Shown here: positions 37,291-46,023 of the stretch, piece by piece
How positions within the stretch are numbered: the first letter of the stretch is position 1
Layout of the letters: each line of letters starts with the position of its first letter
Source of the DNA: Saccharobesus litoralis
Lineage (GTDB): Bacteria; Pseudomonadota; Gammaproteobacteria; Enterobacterales; Alteromonadaceae
Direction: 5' to 3'
Assembly: GCF_003063625.1 (NCBI RefSeq)
Contig: NZ_CP026604.1
Coordinates: 4,070,065-4,134,064 of the forward strand
Length of the DNA: 64,000 bases
Notes under the pieces: generated by a model
Database searches by the model: none
Told to the model about the DNA's origin: nothing
Seen by the model: only the letters and a program-made list of their open reading frames with translations
Program-made: the position numbers and the translations under genes

Positions 37291-38076
37291 TTAAGCTGAT
37301 ATTACGTCATTTGACTGGTCTGAATTTGGTGGTTGTTGCTCGTCTTCATCATCGAATTCAGGGACGACACAAAATATATCTTTATGAGCAACATATAATG
37401 CACACAATCCAATCGGAATAACGAAAATAAGGCCAAGTCCCATAGGGATCATAGCGAGTAAAAATAAGCCAATAAAAACTAAACCAAATGCGGTAGCTGG
37501 TACGGTGTTAATTAGGCAAGCTTTAAAGCTAAATTCGATAGATTGCCACAAAGTAATATTGGGATGTAAAGAGACAAGAATAGGAGAAAAAATAAAGGCC
37601 ATCGCGGGTATTAAATACATACAAAAACCTAAACAGAAGTCGATAAGTAACTGCGACATTTGTTCTGGTGTCATACTGGTAATGGACTCTGGCGTTAACC
37701 CCTTTTGGTCAACAAACAAACTCACGCAAAGAAAAAACACCAAACTATTCAAGATAGATAAGATCAATATTTTAACGGGTGCTCGCTTAAATATCTCAAA
37801 CATATCACTAATTTTGAACTTTTCACCACTATCAATATTTTGCGCAATAATAAACAGCCCAGCCGATAAAATCGCCGTTAAAACTTGACCTACAACTGGA
37901 ATTAGTAATGTGAGTACAATGAGTGTTAAATAACTCACAGTCCATAATAAACTGTGTTTGGCAAAAATTTCAAAACCTTGAGAGACCCAATCAAAGCCTC
38001 TTTTGAATTCGAAGCTTTTGATTGAATGATTAAAATAAGTTGCTATCGGTTTGTTTGATTGTTCATGTGCTGACAT
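37291..38076 (-). CDS. BPSS1780-like polytopic membrane protein
   Basis: About 261 residues with five or six hydrophobic helices and a charged C-terminal tail ending in a poly-acidic stretch (EFDDEDEQQPP). The layout FDWVSQGFEIFAKHSLLWTVSYLTLIVLTLLIPVVGQVLTAILSAGLF resembles the BPSS1780 family of uncharacterised inner-membrane proteins. The ATG at 38076 is preferred over a GTG at 38085. It lies 16 bp from ydjA and 22 bp after the RND transporter gene, all on one strand. Confidence 0.7.
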   Translation of the reverse strand: MSAHEQSNKPIATYFNHSIKSFEFKRGFDWVSQGFEIFAKHSLLWTVSYLTLIVLTLLIPVVGQVLTAILSAGLFIIAQNIDSGEKFKISDMFEIFKRAPVKILILSILNSLVFFLCVSLFVDQKGLTPESITSMTPEQMSQLLIDFCLGFCMYLIPAMAFIFSPILVSLHPNITLWQSIEFSFKACLINTVPATAFGLVFIGLFLLAMIPMGLGLIFVIPIGLCALYVAHKDIFCVVPEFDDEDEQQPPNSDQSNDVISA

Positions 38077-38097
38077 CAATTGCACTCAATTTGACTA

Positions 38098-40422
38098 TTA
38101 TTGTTTACTCCACAAAAACTTCGCAATAGCAGGTAGAATAAAGATAGCGCCTAACATATTGACTAAGAACATAAACGTTAACAATATGCCCATGTCGACT
38201 TGGAATTTCAGATCAGAAAATAGCCAAGTACTAACACCAACCGCTAAAGTAATACCGGTAAAAATAACGGCGCTACCGCGCTCTTTTAATGCATAAATAT
38301 ACGAGTCTTTGACACTGTACCCTTGGTTTAATTGCTGAGTCATTGTAGATAATATGTATATACCATAATCTACACCTATTCCCACACCAAGGGCAATAAC
38401 CGGCAAAGTATAGACAGTTAGACCTATTTGTAAATAGGTCATAAGCGCCTGAGCTAAGGTTGATACTAGATACAGCGGGATCACAACAGCTAAAGTTGCC
38501 TTTACAGAGCGAAAGCTGATCAAACATAAAATGATGACGGCACCATACACGTAAATCATCATTGGCGTTTGTGCTTCGCTTACCGCCTCGTTGGTTGCCG
38601 CCATCACCCCAACAGGACCTGATGCTAACCTAAAGGTCAAATCATCTTGGCTAAACTCATGCCTGTTTTGTTTAACCGCATCAATAACCCGCTCAATTGT
38701 CTCGGCTTTATGATCAGCCAAAAATAGAATAATCGGCATTGCACTGCAATCGCCATTTAATAAACCACTGGTTGTTGGCACTCTGGCCACAGACTGGGCA
38801 AGCGTATCTTGGTTTTGCGACAAGACTCGCCATTTAGGATTGGCTTCGTTATAACCCGCATTAACGATTTTAGCGACACTGGTTAAACTAATGCTAGATT
38901 GCACCCCTTGCACATTCGTTAAGCGCCATTGGAAGTCATCTATCGCCCGCATTTTATTGTAATCGGTACACGCATCAGGAACCGATTCTGCGATAACAGA
39001 TAATATATCGACACTAACTGAATATTTGTCGGTAATAAGAAATGTGTCTTGGTTGTAACGCGCATCTTCATGCAAAGCTGGAGCTCCCGCATGTAAATCA
39101 CCAATTTTCATGCCTTGGGCATACCAAAAACCCGTTGCAAATAAAATTAATGCTAAAGCAACTAATTGCTTGGCTTTATTTAATTCAGTGACTTGGCCAA
39201 GCAACAGCCATATTTTTGCTGTGGTTTGCTGGTTTATGTCAGTATTTTTTACATTTAGGGTTAAGTAGGATGCCAGTACAGGTAACAAAATAAGGTTGGT
39301 GATAATAATAACACCCACGCCAATAGACGCAGAAATTGCTAACTCTTTTATAATGCCAATATCAATACTTAAAATGGTAAGAAAACCAACCGAGTCTGAT
39401 ACTAAAGCTACCAGCCCAGGAACGATTAAACTACGAAATGCGTCGGCGCACGCTTGTTTGGTGGAAACACTTTTCTGACAATTCTTTTTGATTGCATTAA
39501 TCATTTGTACGCCGTGGCTAACACCAATAGCAAAGATTAAAAACGGCAATAAAATAGACATGGGATCAATACCAAAGCCGAATAAAGCTAAAATACCAAC
39601 CTTCCAAACAATGGCGATAAGTGAGCAAATTATGGGAAATAAAGTGAGCTTGAGCGAACCACAGAAAAAATAAACAAAAATCGTGGTAATGATAATAGCA
39701 ATAACAAAAAATATAATAACGCCTTTAGCACCTTTCGCTACGTCTCCCACCATTTTTGCAAAGCCAATGATATGAATGCTTAATCTATCGGATTGATATT
39801 GTTCGCGTATTTGGCTTTCAATTTGTTTAGCAAGAGAAATAGTGTCTATTGCACTGCCTGTCTGCGGGTCAAAATCTAATAATTGCGCACTCACCATGGC
39901 GCACGAATAATCATTAGAAACTAAACGCCCAACCTTGCCTGATTTTTCAACATTTTGTTTAACCGTAGCTAGGCCTATTTTATCGGCTTTAAAATCAGCA
40001 GGAATCACAGGTCCGCCTGCAAAACCGTTTTCGACAACCTCAGTAAAACGCACCGCCGGTGAATACAAAGAATTGACGGTAACTCGGTTTACACCTGGAA
40101 TAAAAAATAATTGATCGTGTACTTGTTTAAGTGAAGTAAAAAACTCTGGATTATAGATATTACCACTTTCGCCTTGTTCGACAGGAATGTCACACAAGGA
40201 AATTAAAATATTATTAGCGCCTCCAAACTCTGATTGATAATCCAGGTAGGTTTTCATGTAGCTATGCTGCAGCGGAATATTTTTGGTAAATGCAGCATCT
40301 AATTTAATAGTGGAAGCATGGTAAGCAAAAAAACTAGTCAGCAATACAAAAGCCAATAAAACTAGCGAGCGCTGACGAAAAAGAAGTTGTTCCAGAAAAT
40401 TAACTATGGGGTTTAACGACAT
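38098..40422 (-). CDS. RND-superfamily (MMPL-type) transporter
   Basis: 774 residues with the duplicated RND layout: TM1, a periplasmic domain (about 40-225), a bundle of about five helices, then TM7, a second periplasmic domain and the final helices. The MMPL/SSD-like motif GVGIGVDYGIYIL in the second half and FAIGVSHGVQMINAI in the first are typical of hydrophobic-cargo exporters such as HpnN and patched-like proteins. No MFP or TolC partner is nearby. It closes a cluster with YCF48-like, DUF1329 and DUF1302 genes, starting 8 bp after the YCF48-like gene. Cargo is probably a lipid or hydrophobic molecule (inference). Confidence 0.85.
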   Translation of the reverse strand: MSLNPIVNFLEQLLFRQRSLVLLAFVLLTSFFAYHASTIKLDAAFTKNIPLQHSYMKTYLDYQSEFGGANNILISLCDIPVEQGESGNIYNPEFFTSLKQVHDQLFFIPGVNRVTVNSLYSPAVRFTEVVENGFAGGPVIPADFKADKIGLATVKQNVEKSGKVGRLVSNDYSCAMVSAQLLDFDPQTGSAIDTISLAKQIESQIREQYQSDRLSIHIIGFAKMVGDVAKGAKGVIIFFVIAIIITTIFVYFFCGSLKLTLFPIICSLIAIVWKVGILALFGFGIDPMSILLPFLIFAIGVSHGVQMINAIKKNCQKSVSTKQACADAFRSLIVPGLVALVSDSVGFLTILSIDIGIIKELAISASIGVGVIIITNLILLPVLASYLTLNVKNTDINQQTTAKIWLLLGQVTELNKAKQLVALALILFATGFWYAQGMKIGDLHAGAPALHEDARYNQDTFLITDKYSVSVDILSVIAESVPDACTDYNKMRAIDDFQWRLTNVQGVQSSISLTSVAKIVNAGYNEANPKWRVLSQNQDTLAQSVARVPTTSGLLNGDCSAMPIILFLADHKAETIERVIDAVKQNRHEFSQDDLTFRLASGPVGVMAATNEAVSEAQTPMMIYVYGAVIILCLISFRSVKATLAVVIPLYLVSTLAQALMTYLQIGLTVYTLPVIALGVGIGVDYGIYILSTMTQQLNQGYSVKDSYIYALKERGSAVIFTGITLAVGVSTWLFSDLKFQVDMGILLTFMFLVNMLGAIFILPAIAKFLWSKQ

Positions 40423-40430
40423 AACTCTTC

Positions 40431-41435
40431 CTAAAAACTCGAGCGCTTATCTGTTTGGATAGGTAAAACTTGTATGCCTAGTTCCCCTACCGTGACTAAT
40501 GTATCGTTTAAAATAATACCGGCGACCTGGCTTTTTGAGGTTAATTTACCTAAAACTGAATAACCTTTACCCTCTGCATACAAGCTAATTTCATCACTAT
40601 TCGCCAACGCAATAAATCCATTAGTTACATTAATGGTTTGATTAACCGATACCTGATTTGCGGTGTGTTGAGCGCGCCAATCACCGTCTGCTAACGTAAA
40701 AACTCGTCCTCTTAACCCAGCAACACGCACACCTGATTTAGTTGATTGCACATCAAAGAAAGAACCTGCATATAGCGATTGTTGGCGTTGCCAGTTTTGT
40801 CCCCAATCAACGCTTTTAGCAATTAGACCCGTTTCACCAACAACCCACACTTGCTGGCTTGTCAACGTCAATTTGTTAAGGTGAGGCAGGCTTGCTGCTA
40901 GTTCTGCTTGATAAACCTCTTCACCTTCTTGTTTAATATCCTGCAGATATTCAATATCGTCTTTGGATAATAAACTAGCATGTAACTCCTTTTGCCATGT
41001 TTTACCACCATCTTGTGTGCGTAAAAATAATCCGTAAGCACCAACAGCAATTCCACGTAATTGATCAATAAACACTATGTCCATTAATGGTGTTGCATCT
41101 GCCACATTATAGTTTTGTACTACCCAAGTTTTTCCAGCATCAGCACTATGTAAAATAGCAGCACTATGGCCTGTTACCCATAAATGATTTTGATCCAAAG
41201 AAAAGATAGATGTCAGTGTTGTATTTATGGGCACAGTTAGTTGTTGCCACTGGTTTAGATTAGTACTTTGAGCCTTGATGATATGACCGCGCTCTCCTAC
41301 GGCATAAATTGTTTGATCAACGCGGGTAATGTCGAGCAGCAAAGATTGACTCGCTAATGGTTGGATTTCAGCCGATTTGGCAAAAACCCAAGGCGTCGCT
41401 AACCAAATCGTGATCAACAATACGAATTTGATCAC
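40431..41435 (-). CDS. YCF48-like exported beta-propeller protein
   Basis: A secreted or periplasmic protein with repeated propeller blades of the YCF48/BNR type, for example GYGLFLRTQDGGKTWQKE, GLIAKSVDWGQNWQRQ and SAAILHSADAGKTWVVQ. The frame opens at 41489, but that start would fall next to the preceding terminator. A GTG at 41435 directly precedes the signal peptide (IKFVLLITIWLATPWVFAKS) and gives about 334 residues. It is encoded immediately upstream of the RND transporter. In plants and cyanobacteria YCF48 assists photosystem II assembly; here it is presumably an accessory to the envelope system. Confidence 0.75.
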   Translation of the reverse strand: MIKFVLLITIWLATPWVFAKSAEIQPLASQSLLLDITRVDQTIYAVGERGHIIKAQSTNLNQWQQLTVPINTTLTSIFSLDQNHLWVTGHSAAILHSADAGKTWVVQNYNVADATPLMDIVFIDQLRGIAVGAYGLFLRTQDGGKTWQKELHASLLSKDDIEYLQDIKQEGEEVYQAELAASLPHLNKLTLTSQQVWVVGETGLIAKSVDWGQNWQRQQSLYAGSFFDVQSTKSGVRVAGLRGRVFTLADGDWRAQHTANQVSVNQTINVTNGFIALANSDEISLYAEGKGYSVLGKLTSKSQVAGIILNDTLVTVGELGIQVLPIQTDKRSSF

Positions 41436-41491
41436 TTCATTTCTCTTTAATTTATTTTTTTTCAAATCAGGAACCACAACAAACAACATTT

Positions 41492-41521
41492 AAAAAAAAG
41501 CCAAGCGACAATGCTTGGCTT
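41492..41521 (-). terminator. Terminator inside the envelope gene cluster
   Basis: On the minus strand AAGCCAAGC (41513-41521) pairs perfectly with GCTTGGCTT (41498-41506) and is followed by eight T residues. It lies between the DUF1329 gene and the YCF48-like gene, so it would lower expression of the downstream YCF48-RND pair. Confidence 0.9.
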
Positions 41522-41555
41522 CCCTACCCCACATAGTTCAATATACAGCGACGCG

Positions 41556-42923
41556 CTAGCGGATCCCCGCTCGGCGTAATGCTGACGTGGTAAAATCTCT
41601 CTCGTTTAAATCGGCATCAAAATTATACATTTTTTCATTATTGTCTAAACCTAATGCTAAATAACGTCGAGAATTTAAATCATGATAAACATCGAGCGTC
41701 GACCAATGCGTAGGCACTTCGTAATAATTTAAACCATAGGAAAAATTCACACGATACAACTCATTTCTACTATCGAAAGCATCAGCTACGTGAATTTGCC
41801 AACTGTCTTCGTCAATAAAAAAGACTCGCTTGTGATAAATATGGCTTGTACCGTCTTTTAAATTAGCTTCAACCACCCACACTCGATGCTTCTCATAACG
41901 AGTTAATTCAGGATTAATATGCCCCTTATGCAGAATATCGTCATAATTGATCCCTTTAGCGTGCAACTTATAACTGTTGTATGGGATATACAGCTCTTGT
42001 TTGCCTTTTAAAGTCCAATTGTAGCGATCAGGTGAACCATTAAATAGATCAAAATCATCTGTCGTTCGTAAGCCATCCGACGCTGTGCCTGGGGCATCAA
42101 ATGCCACATTAGGCGCTTTGCGCACTCGGCGTTGTCCTGTGTTATATGTCCATGCATTGCGCGGCGTTTTTATCTGGTCCATGGTTTCATGAACTAATAA
42201 AGCGGTACCTTTCAGTCTAGCCGGTGCAGTAACACTCTGACTGAACTTAAACAATATATTTGATTGCTCTAACTCAGCTGGAGTGGCATCACGCATCGAA
42301 TAAAGAAATAGCATTTTTTCATCAAAGCCGATAAAGGTGTAATCACCACCAGCGGTAGGCATAGCTTGACCACCGTTACGCTCGGCAACTTCACCTCTAA
42401 AACGTAATGTATGGTTCCAAATGACTTCTAATCCGTTTTTAGGTATTGGAAAAGGAATGCCCACTGCGGTGCCCTTAATACCGTTGCCGCCTTGGACTAA
42501 TTCTGCTTGAGTGGCATTGGCTTTAGTCGCATCATACACAAACTGCGGGTACGCGGCGGTTCTACGCGTTTGATAGACAGGCATTTTAAAAGTATCAGGG
42601 TAGGCTTTAAATAAAGCTTTTTGCCCTTCACTTAGATTAGCCGCATAGGTTTGATAATTGCTTGCGTCAATCACAAACAATGGCTTGTCCGAACTAAAAG
42701 GATCTGGGTGATGATCACCTTTGTTATAGCCAACAACAGGTTTATTTAAACCGCCATTCCAAGCTGGAATACTGCCATCTGCGTTGCCCGCTTTTTCAGC
42801 CCCGATTGGCGTTAAATCTTGACCTAATCGTTTAACCTGTTCAGCCGTGATTTTTGCGTAACTCGCTCCAGCAAAACCAATTAAAAATAGGCTGGTAGCA
42901 ATAATAGATAATTTATTTTTCAT
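41556..42923 (-). CDS. DUF1329 family periplasmic/outer-membrane-associated protein
   Basis: 455 residues with a clear signal peptide (KLSIIATSLFLIGFAGASYAKITAEQVKRLG). The conserved DUF1329 features include LTPIGAEKAGNADGSIPAWNGG, TFKMPVYQTRRTAAYPQFVY, GQRRVRKAPNVAFDAPGTASDGLRTTDDFDLFNGSPDRYNW and CxxLEVIWNHTLRFRG-like segments. The family has a LolA/LolB-like lipid-binding fold by structural predictions I recall, and is nearly always adjacent to a DUF1302 gene. It is probably a periplasmic carrier for a hydrophobic substrate (inference). It follows the DUF1302 gene by 15 bp. Confidence 0.88.
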   Translation of the reverse strand: MKNKLSIIATSLFLIGFAGASYAKITAEQVKRLGQDLTPIGAEKAGNADGSIPAWNGGLNKPVVGYNKGDHHPDPFSSDKPLFVIDASNYQTYAANLSEGQKALFKAYPDTFKMPVYQTRRTAAYPQFVYDATKANATQAELVQGGNGIKGTAVGIPFPIPKNGLEVIWNHTLRFRGEVAERNGGQAMPTAGGDYTFIGFDEKMLFLYSMRDATPAELEQSNILFKFSQSVTAPARLKGTALLVHETMDQIKTPRNAWTYNTGQRRVRKAPNVAFDAPGTASDGLRTTDDFDLFNGSPDRYNWTLKGKQELYIPYNSYKLHAKGINYDDILHKGHINPELTRYEKHRVWVVEANLKDGTSHIYHKRVFFIDEDSWQIHVADAFDSRNELYRVNFSYGLNYYEVPTHWSTLDVYHDLNSRRYLALGLDNNEKMYNFDADLNERDFTTSALRRAGIR

Positions 42924-42938
42924 AAAATTTTGCGCCTA

Positions 42939-44954
42939 TTAAATTGAATATTTAATACTGAAAGAAACATAGTCGCGATCAGCAAAGTTATTAGTTGTAC
43001 CTACGCCACCCCAGAATGCGTTGTATGATAAATCGGCGGTAATTTTGTTTTGATATTCAGCACTTACACCAAAGCTGGCGGACTTTCTATCTTCAACAAA
43101 TAAGAACATGGGATCTGGCGTTATTCCTTTAACATCGTGTGAAAAAATAACCCGAGGTGAAACATTAAACATACCAGCTACGTTATTGTAGGTTAATTTA
43201 CCAACCATTCGATAACCCCAAGCCGATTCGGTTGGGAATGGATTCGTTTCCTCACCACCGGCTAAATCAGCCCGTAAACCTTGTTTAAAATCATCAACCC
43301 CTATTCGGCTGGTACCCGGACCATTCAAATGAATATCGAGCGTATCAGGAAAATCATCTATCATGACGTAACCCGCTTCGCCTAACAACGCTAAAGAATC
43401 AGCACCTAAGGTCGGGCCAAATAAATGCGTTACTGTGGCTTGTATCTGGGTTGTATCAAATAACAAATAGCCACGCGCTATATCACCAGGCTGTGTACCT
43501 TCTATTTGCGAAATGCCAGCCAAAGATTCAGCCCCAGGTAATCCAGCATTAGCTAACTGTTCTGGCATACCCGCATACAATAACTCGACATCATCTATTT
43601 GTAAGGGTTCGTCTTGGCGATAAGCAATTTCACCTGCTAACGCAGTTTCACCAATACTGGTATTAAAACTAAAACCATAAAGCTTTATATCTTCTGGGTA
43701 TTCTAAAATCGCTTGGGTAAATACATCGAGTTCATGCAACGCATCCGCTTTAACGCCTTTTGTTAAAACAGTTTGCACATCTTCAGTAATACTTTGTGAA
43801 CCAAAATTAGACGCTCGGCCAGAAATAAGTGGTCGACGGCTATGGTAATTCATATGATAAAAACTAAATTCCGTATCATTTAGATCTTCAGAATAAATAG
43901 ACAGTTTTAAACCATATTGACCACCATCATCTGGCTCAACATCTGTATTATTTCCGACAACTGCAACACTGCGTGCTAGGCCTATTAACGCACTTGGTAA
44001 ACTTTGTGGAGCCACCTGCGCCAAACCATTAATGACAGAAGCCACATAAGCCGCATTCATATCAGGGTTTTGGGTAAAGCCTAACTGCACATTATTTTGA
44101 TAACCGCCATCCCCTGCAAAATCATTAGTTGAAAAATAGCTCCCAGGTGCCGGTAAAATAGTTTTTTTCCATTCATATTGATAAAAGAAATCAAGCGAAA
44201 CTGAATCTGTTAAGCCAAGTGATGCCCATAGCATACCAACCGGAATAAAGGCTTCTTTAAGTTCAGCGCCTGGCGCTTTTAAGCGAGCAATATCAACTGG
44301 GTTAATTGAGTTGATGCCATGAGAAATGAGTGTGCTTTCCCCCCAACTGACTACCTGATCACCTAAGCGAACAGAAACAGGAATATCATCACCTATCGTA
44401 AAGTCCGCATAGACAAATGCATCTAACAAACGAAAATCTTGACATACTTGCTCTTTCGCTTCGGGATCTGCACAAATATCATAAGTTGTACCGGTTAATG
44501 GATTAGACCAAGCTTTTTTACCTTGAGCCGCATCGTCATAAAAATACATGAAACGCGTGAAAAAACCGAAATCGCCAGCGTTAATGTCTAACTCATGGGT
44601 GCCTTTAAATAAGGTAGAAAAAGCGTCTCCGGGATCGTGATTTAGATTACCTAAATCACCATTGGCTGAAAAAGCCCCCGCTTGCGGCCAAATATCACGA
44701 TTAGTATAAATGGGGTTACTTAGGCTATACCCTTGCCAATTAAAACGAGGATGATTGTTTTTACCGATTAAATCAAAGTCTCTATCTTCCACACGATAAC
44801 TGGTGCCAAAACTGAAAGTAGAGTCAAAATTAACCGTAACATCACCTAGCTCAAATTCGACAGCGTGAACTTGGCTACTTAACGCTAAAGTTACGGCACT
44901 TGCTAATAAACTGACTTTGCAAGCATTTAAGGCTTGAGTCGCTTTACGCTTCAT
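42939..44954 (-). CDS. DUF1302 family outer-membrane beta-barrel protein
   Basis: 671 residues with a signal peptide (ALNACKVSLLASAVTLALSSQVHAVEF) and an outer-membrane-barrel composition: alternating hydrophobic strands, aromatic girdles and a C-terminal strand ending in FSIKYSI. The family segment FYHMNYHSRRPLISGRAS and the VSWGESTLI...GINSINPVDIARLKAPGAELKEAFIPVGML region are typical of DUF1302. The frame opens 14 codons earlier, but the ATG at 44954 has GGGGGA upstream. It is first in the cluster and probably forms the outer-membrane component. Its substrate is unknown. Confidence 0.88.
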   Translation of the reverse strand: MKRKATQALNACKVSLLASAVTLALSSQVHAVEFELGDVTVNFDSTFSFGTSYRVEDRDFDLIGKNNHPRFNWQGYSLSNPIYTNRDIWPQAGAFSANGDLGNLNHDPGDAFSTLFKGTHELDINAGDFGFFTRFMYFYDDAAQGKKAWSNPLTGTTYDICADPEAKEQVCQDFRLLDAFVYADFTIGDDIPVSVRLGDQVVSWGESTLISHGINSINPVDIARLKAPGAELKEAFIPVGMLWASLGLTDSVSLDFFYQYEWKKTILPAPGSYFSTNDFAGDGGYQNNVQLGFTQNPDMNAAYVASVINGLAQVAPQSLPSALIGLARSVAVVGNNTDVEPDDGGQYGLKLSIYSEDLNDTEFSFYHMNYHSRRPLISGRASNFGSQSITEDVQTVLTKGVKADALHELDVFTQAILEYPEDIKLYGFSFNTSIGETALAGEIAYRQDEPLQIDDVELLYAGMPEQLANAGLPGAESLAGISQIEGTQPGDIARGYLLFDTTQIQATVTHLFGPTLGADSLALLGEAGYVMIDDFPDTLDIHLNGPGTSRIGVDDFKQGLRADLAGGEETNPFPTESAWGYRMVGKLTYNNVAGMFNVSPRVIFSHDVKGITPDPMFLFVEDRKSASFGVSAEYQNKITADLSYNAFWGGVGTTNNFADRDYVSFSIKYSI

Positions 44955-45058
44955 AAAAAGTATCCCCCATTTGTTATCTGTCGGGCACAGTAACAAGGTG
45001 TTATTGGTATTAATCTTTGATAGGACTCATCACAACATCTTAACATTTTCATCAGGTC

Positions 45059-45071
45059 TTACCAGTGGTAA
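45059..45071. promoter_or_regulatory. Perfect palindrome upstream of the DUF1302 gene
   Basis: TTACCA-G-TGGTAA, a 6-bp inverted repeat around one base, about 105 bp before the DUF1302 start. It has the shape of a binding site for a dimeric regulator. I do not recognise the regulator. Confidence 0.4.
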
Positions 45072-45196
45072 ATTACCTATAATTCAATAGTCTGGCTGCT
45101 TTTTACAGAATTTCCAGCCATTTTTGTAATGTATTTGTTACGAGATTAAATAAAGTGCCAATCTAACCACTTATTTTGATAAGTATTTCACAACTT

Positions 45197-46003
45197 TTAT
45201 TTTTTAATTCGTTTCGGGCGAAAGTAATCGATATTTTGATAAAAGCCCAGTGACTCATTGTCCTGATACCAGCTAGGTATGCCTAAAAACGGCATTGGCG
45301 ATAAGTTTTGATTATCTTCCAATTGTTTTCTCGATAAGATTTGTTCAACTAAAAGTTGATCAATAATCGGGATTTGAACCTTTAATTCCTGTTGGAAAAA
45401 GTCATTCTCGACTTGAATAAAAAAAGCTTTACCCGTAAGGCCTAAATATGGCTCTAAAGCCATTTCGTAATTAGCATGGCCAAACATAAACGGGCGGATG
45501 CTTGTATCCCAATCAGCACGTTGTTGCCAAAAACAGGTTGTCCATTGGTGCTCACGCAATTTAAGCGCCCAATCAAGATCTGAAATGGCAAACACAATGC
45601 CACATTCATCAAATAGCGTTAAGGCATCTCGCCGTTTGGTTCTTTTTTTTAAGCCTTGTGCTTGTATATCGGCGTAATGGAGCTGATTTAACAAACGTTT
45701 AGTTTGCGGAAACAACAACCAAATACACGCATTAAACAGATCATGCCAATTGTTCAGGCGGGTAGGAATAATTTTACGTTGATTAATCACTTCCTCATAG
45801 TATTGCCCCTGCCAGTCAAAATTTTCCGTTTGCGGCACAAAGGTTAACCCTAATTGTTTAAATTGCGAGAAGTTAGCCGCGAGTGAATTTAATGTATCAG
45901 CGCTGGGAATAGCCGAATACTGGTGTATACCAATAAGGTTACGGATATCAGCATATAAACCATGCTCAACCAGTGCTGAATGTAATATATTGATTTGATT
46001 CAA
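45197..46003 (-). CDS. DUF3025 family protein
   Basis: 268 residues, cytoplasmic. The conserved core NNWHDLFNACIWLLFPQTKRLLNQLHY followed by KRTKRRDALTLFDECGIVFAISD and WRADWDTSIRPFMFGHANYEMAL-like segments are diagnostic for DUF3025, an uncharacterised proteobacterial family. It lies 20 bp downstream of rmuC on the same strand, so it is probably co-transcribed with it. Function unknown. Confidence 0.85.
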   Translation of the reverse strand: MNQINILHSALVEHGLYADIRNLIGIHQYSAIPSADTLNSLAANFSQFKQLGLTFVPQTENFDWQGQYYEEVINQRKIIPTRLNNWHDLFNACIWLLFPQTKRLLNQLHYADIQAQGLKKRTKRRDALTLFDECGIVFAISDLDWALKLREHQWTTCFWQQRADWDTSIRPFMFGHANYEMALEPYLGLTGKAFFIQVENDFFQQELKVQIPIIDQLLVEQILSRKQLEDNQNLSPMPFLGIPSWYQDNESLGFYQNIDYFRPKRIKK

Positions 46004-46023
46004 CTTGTTTTATAACTTACAAC

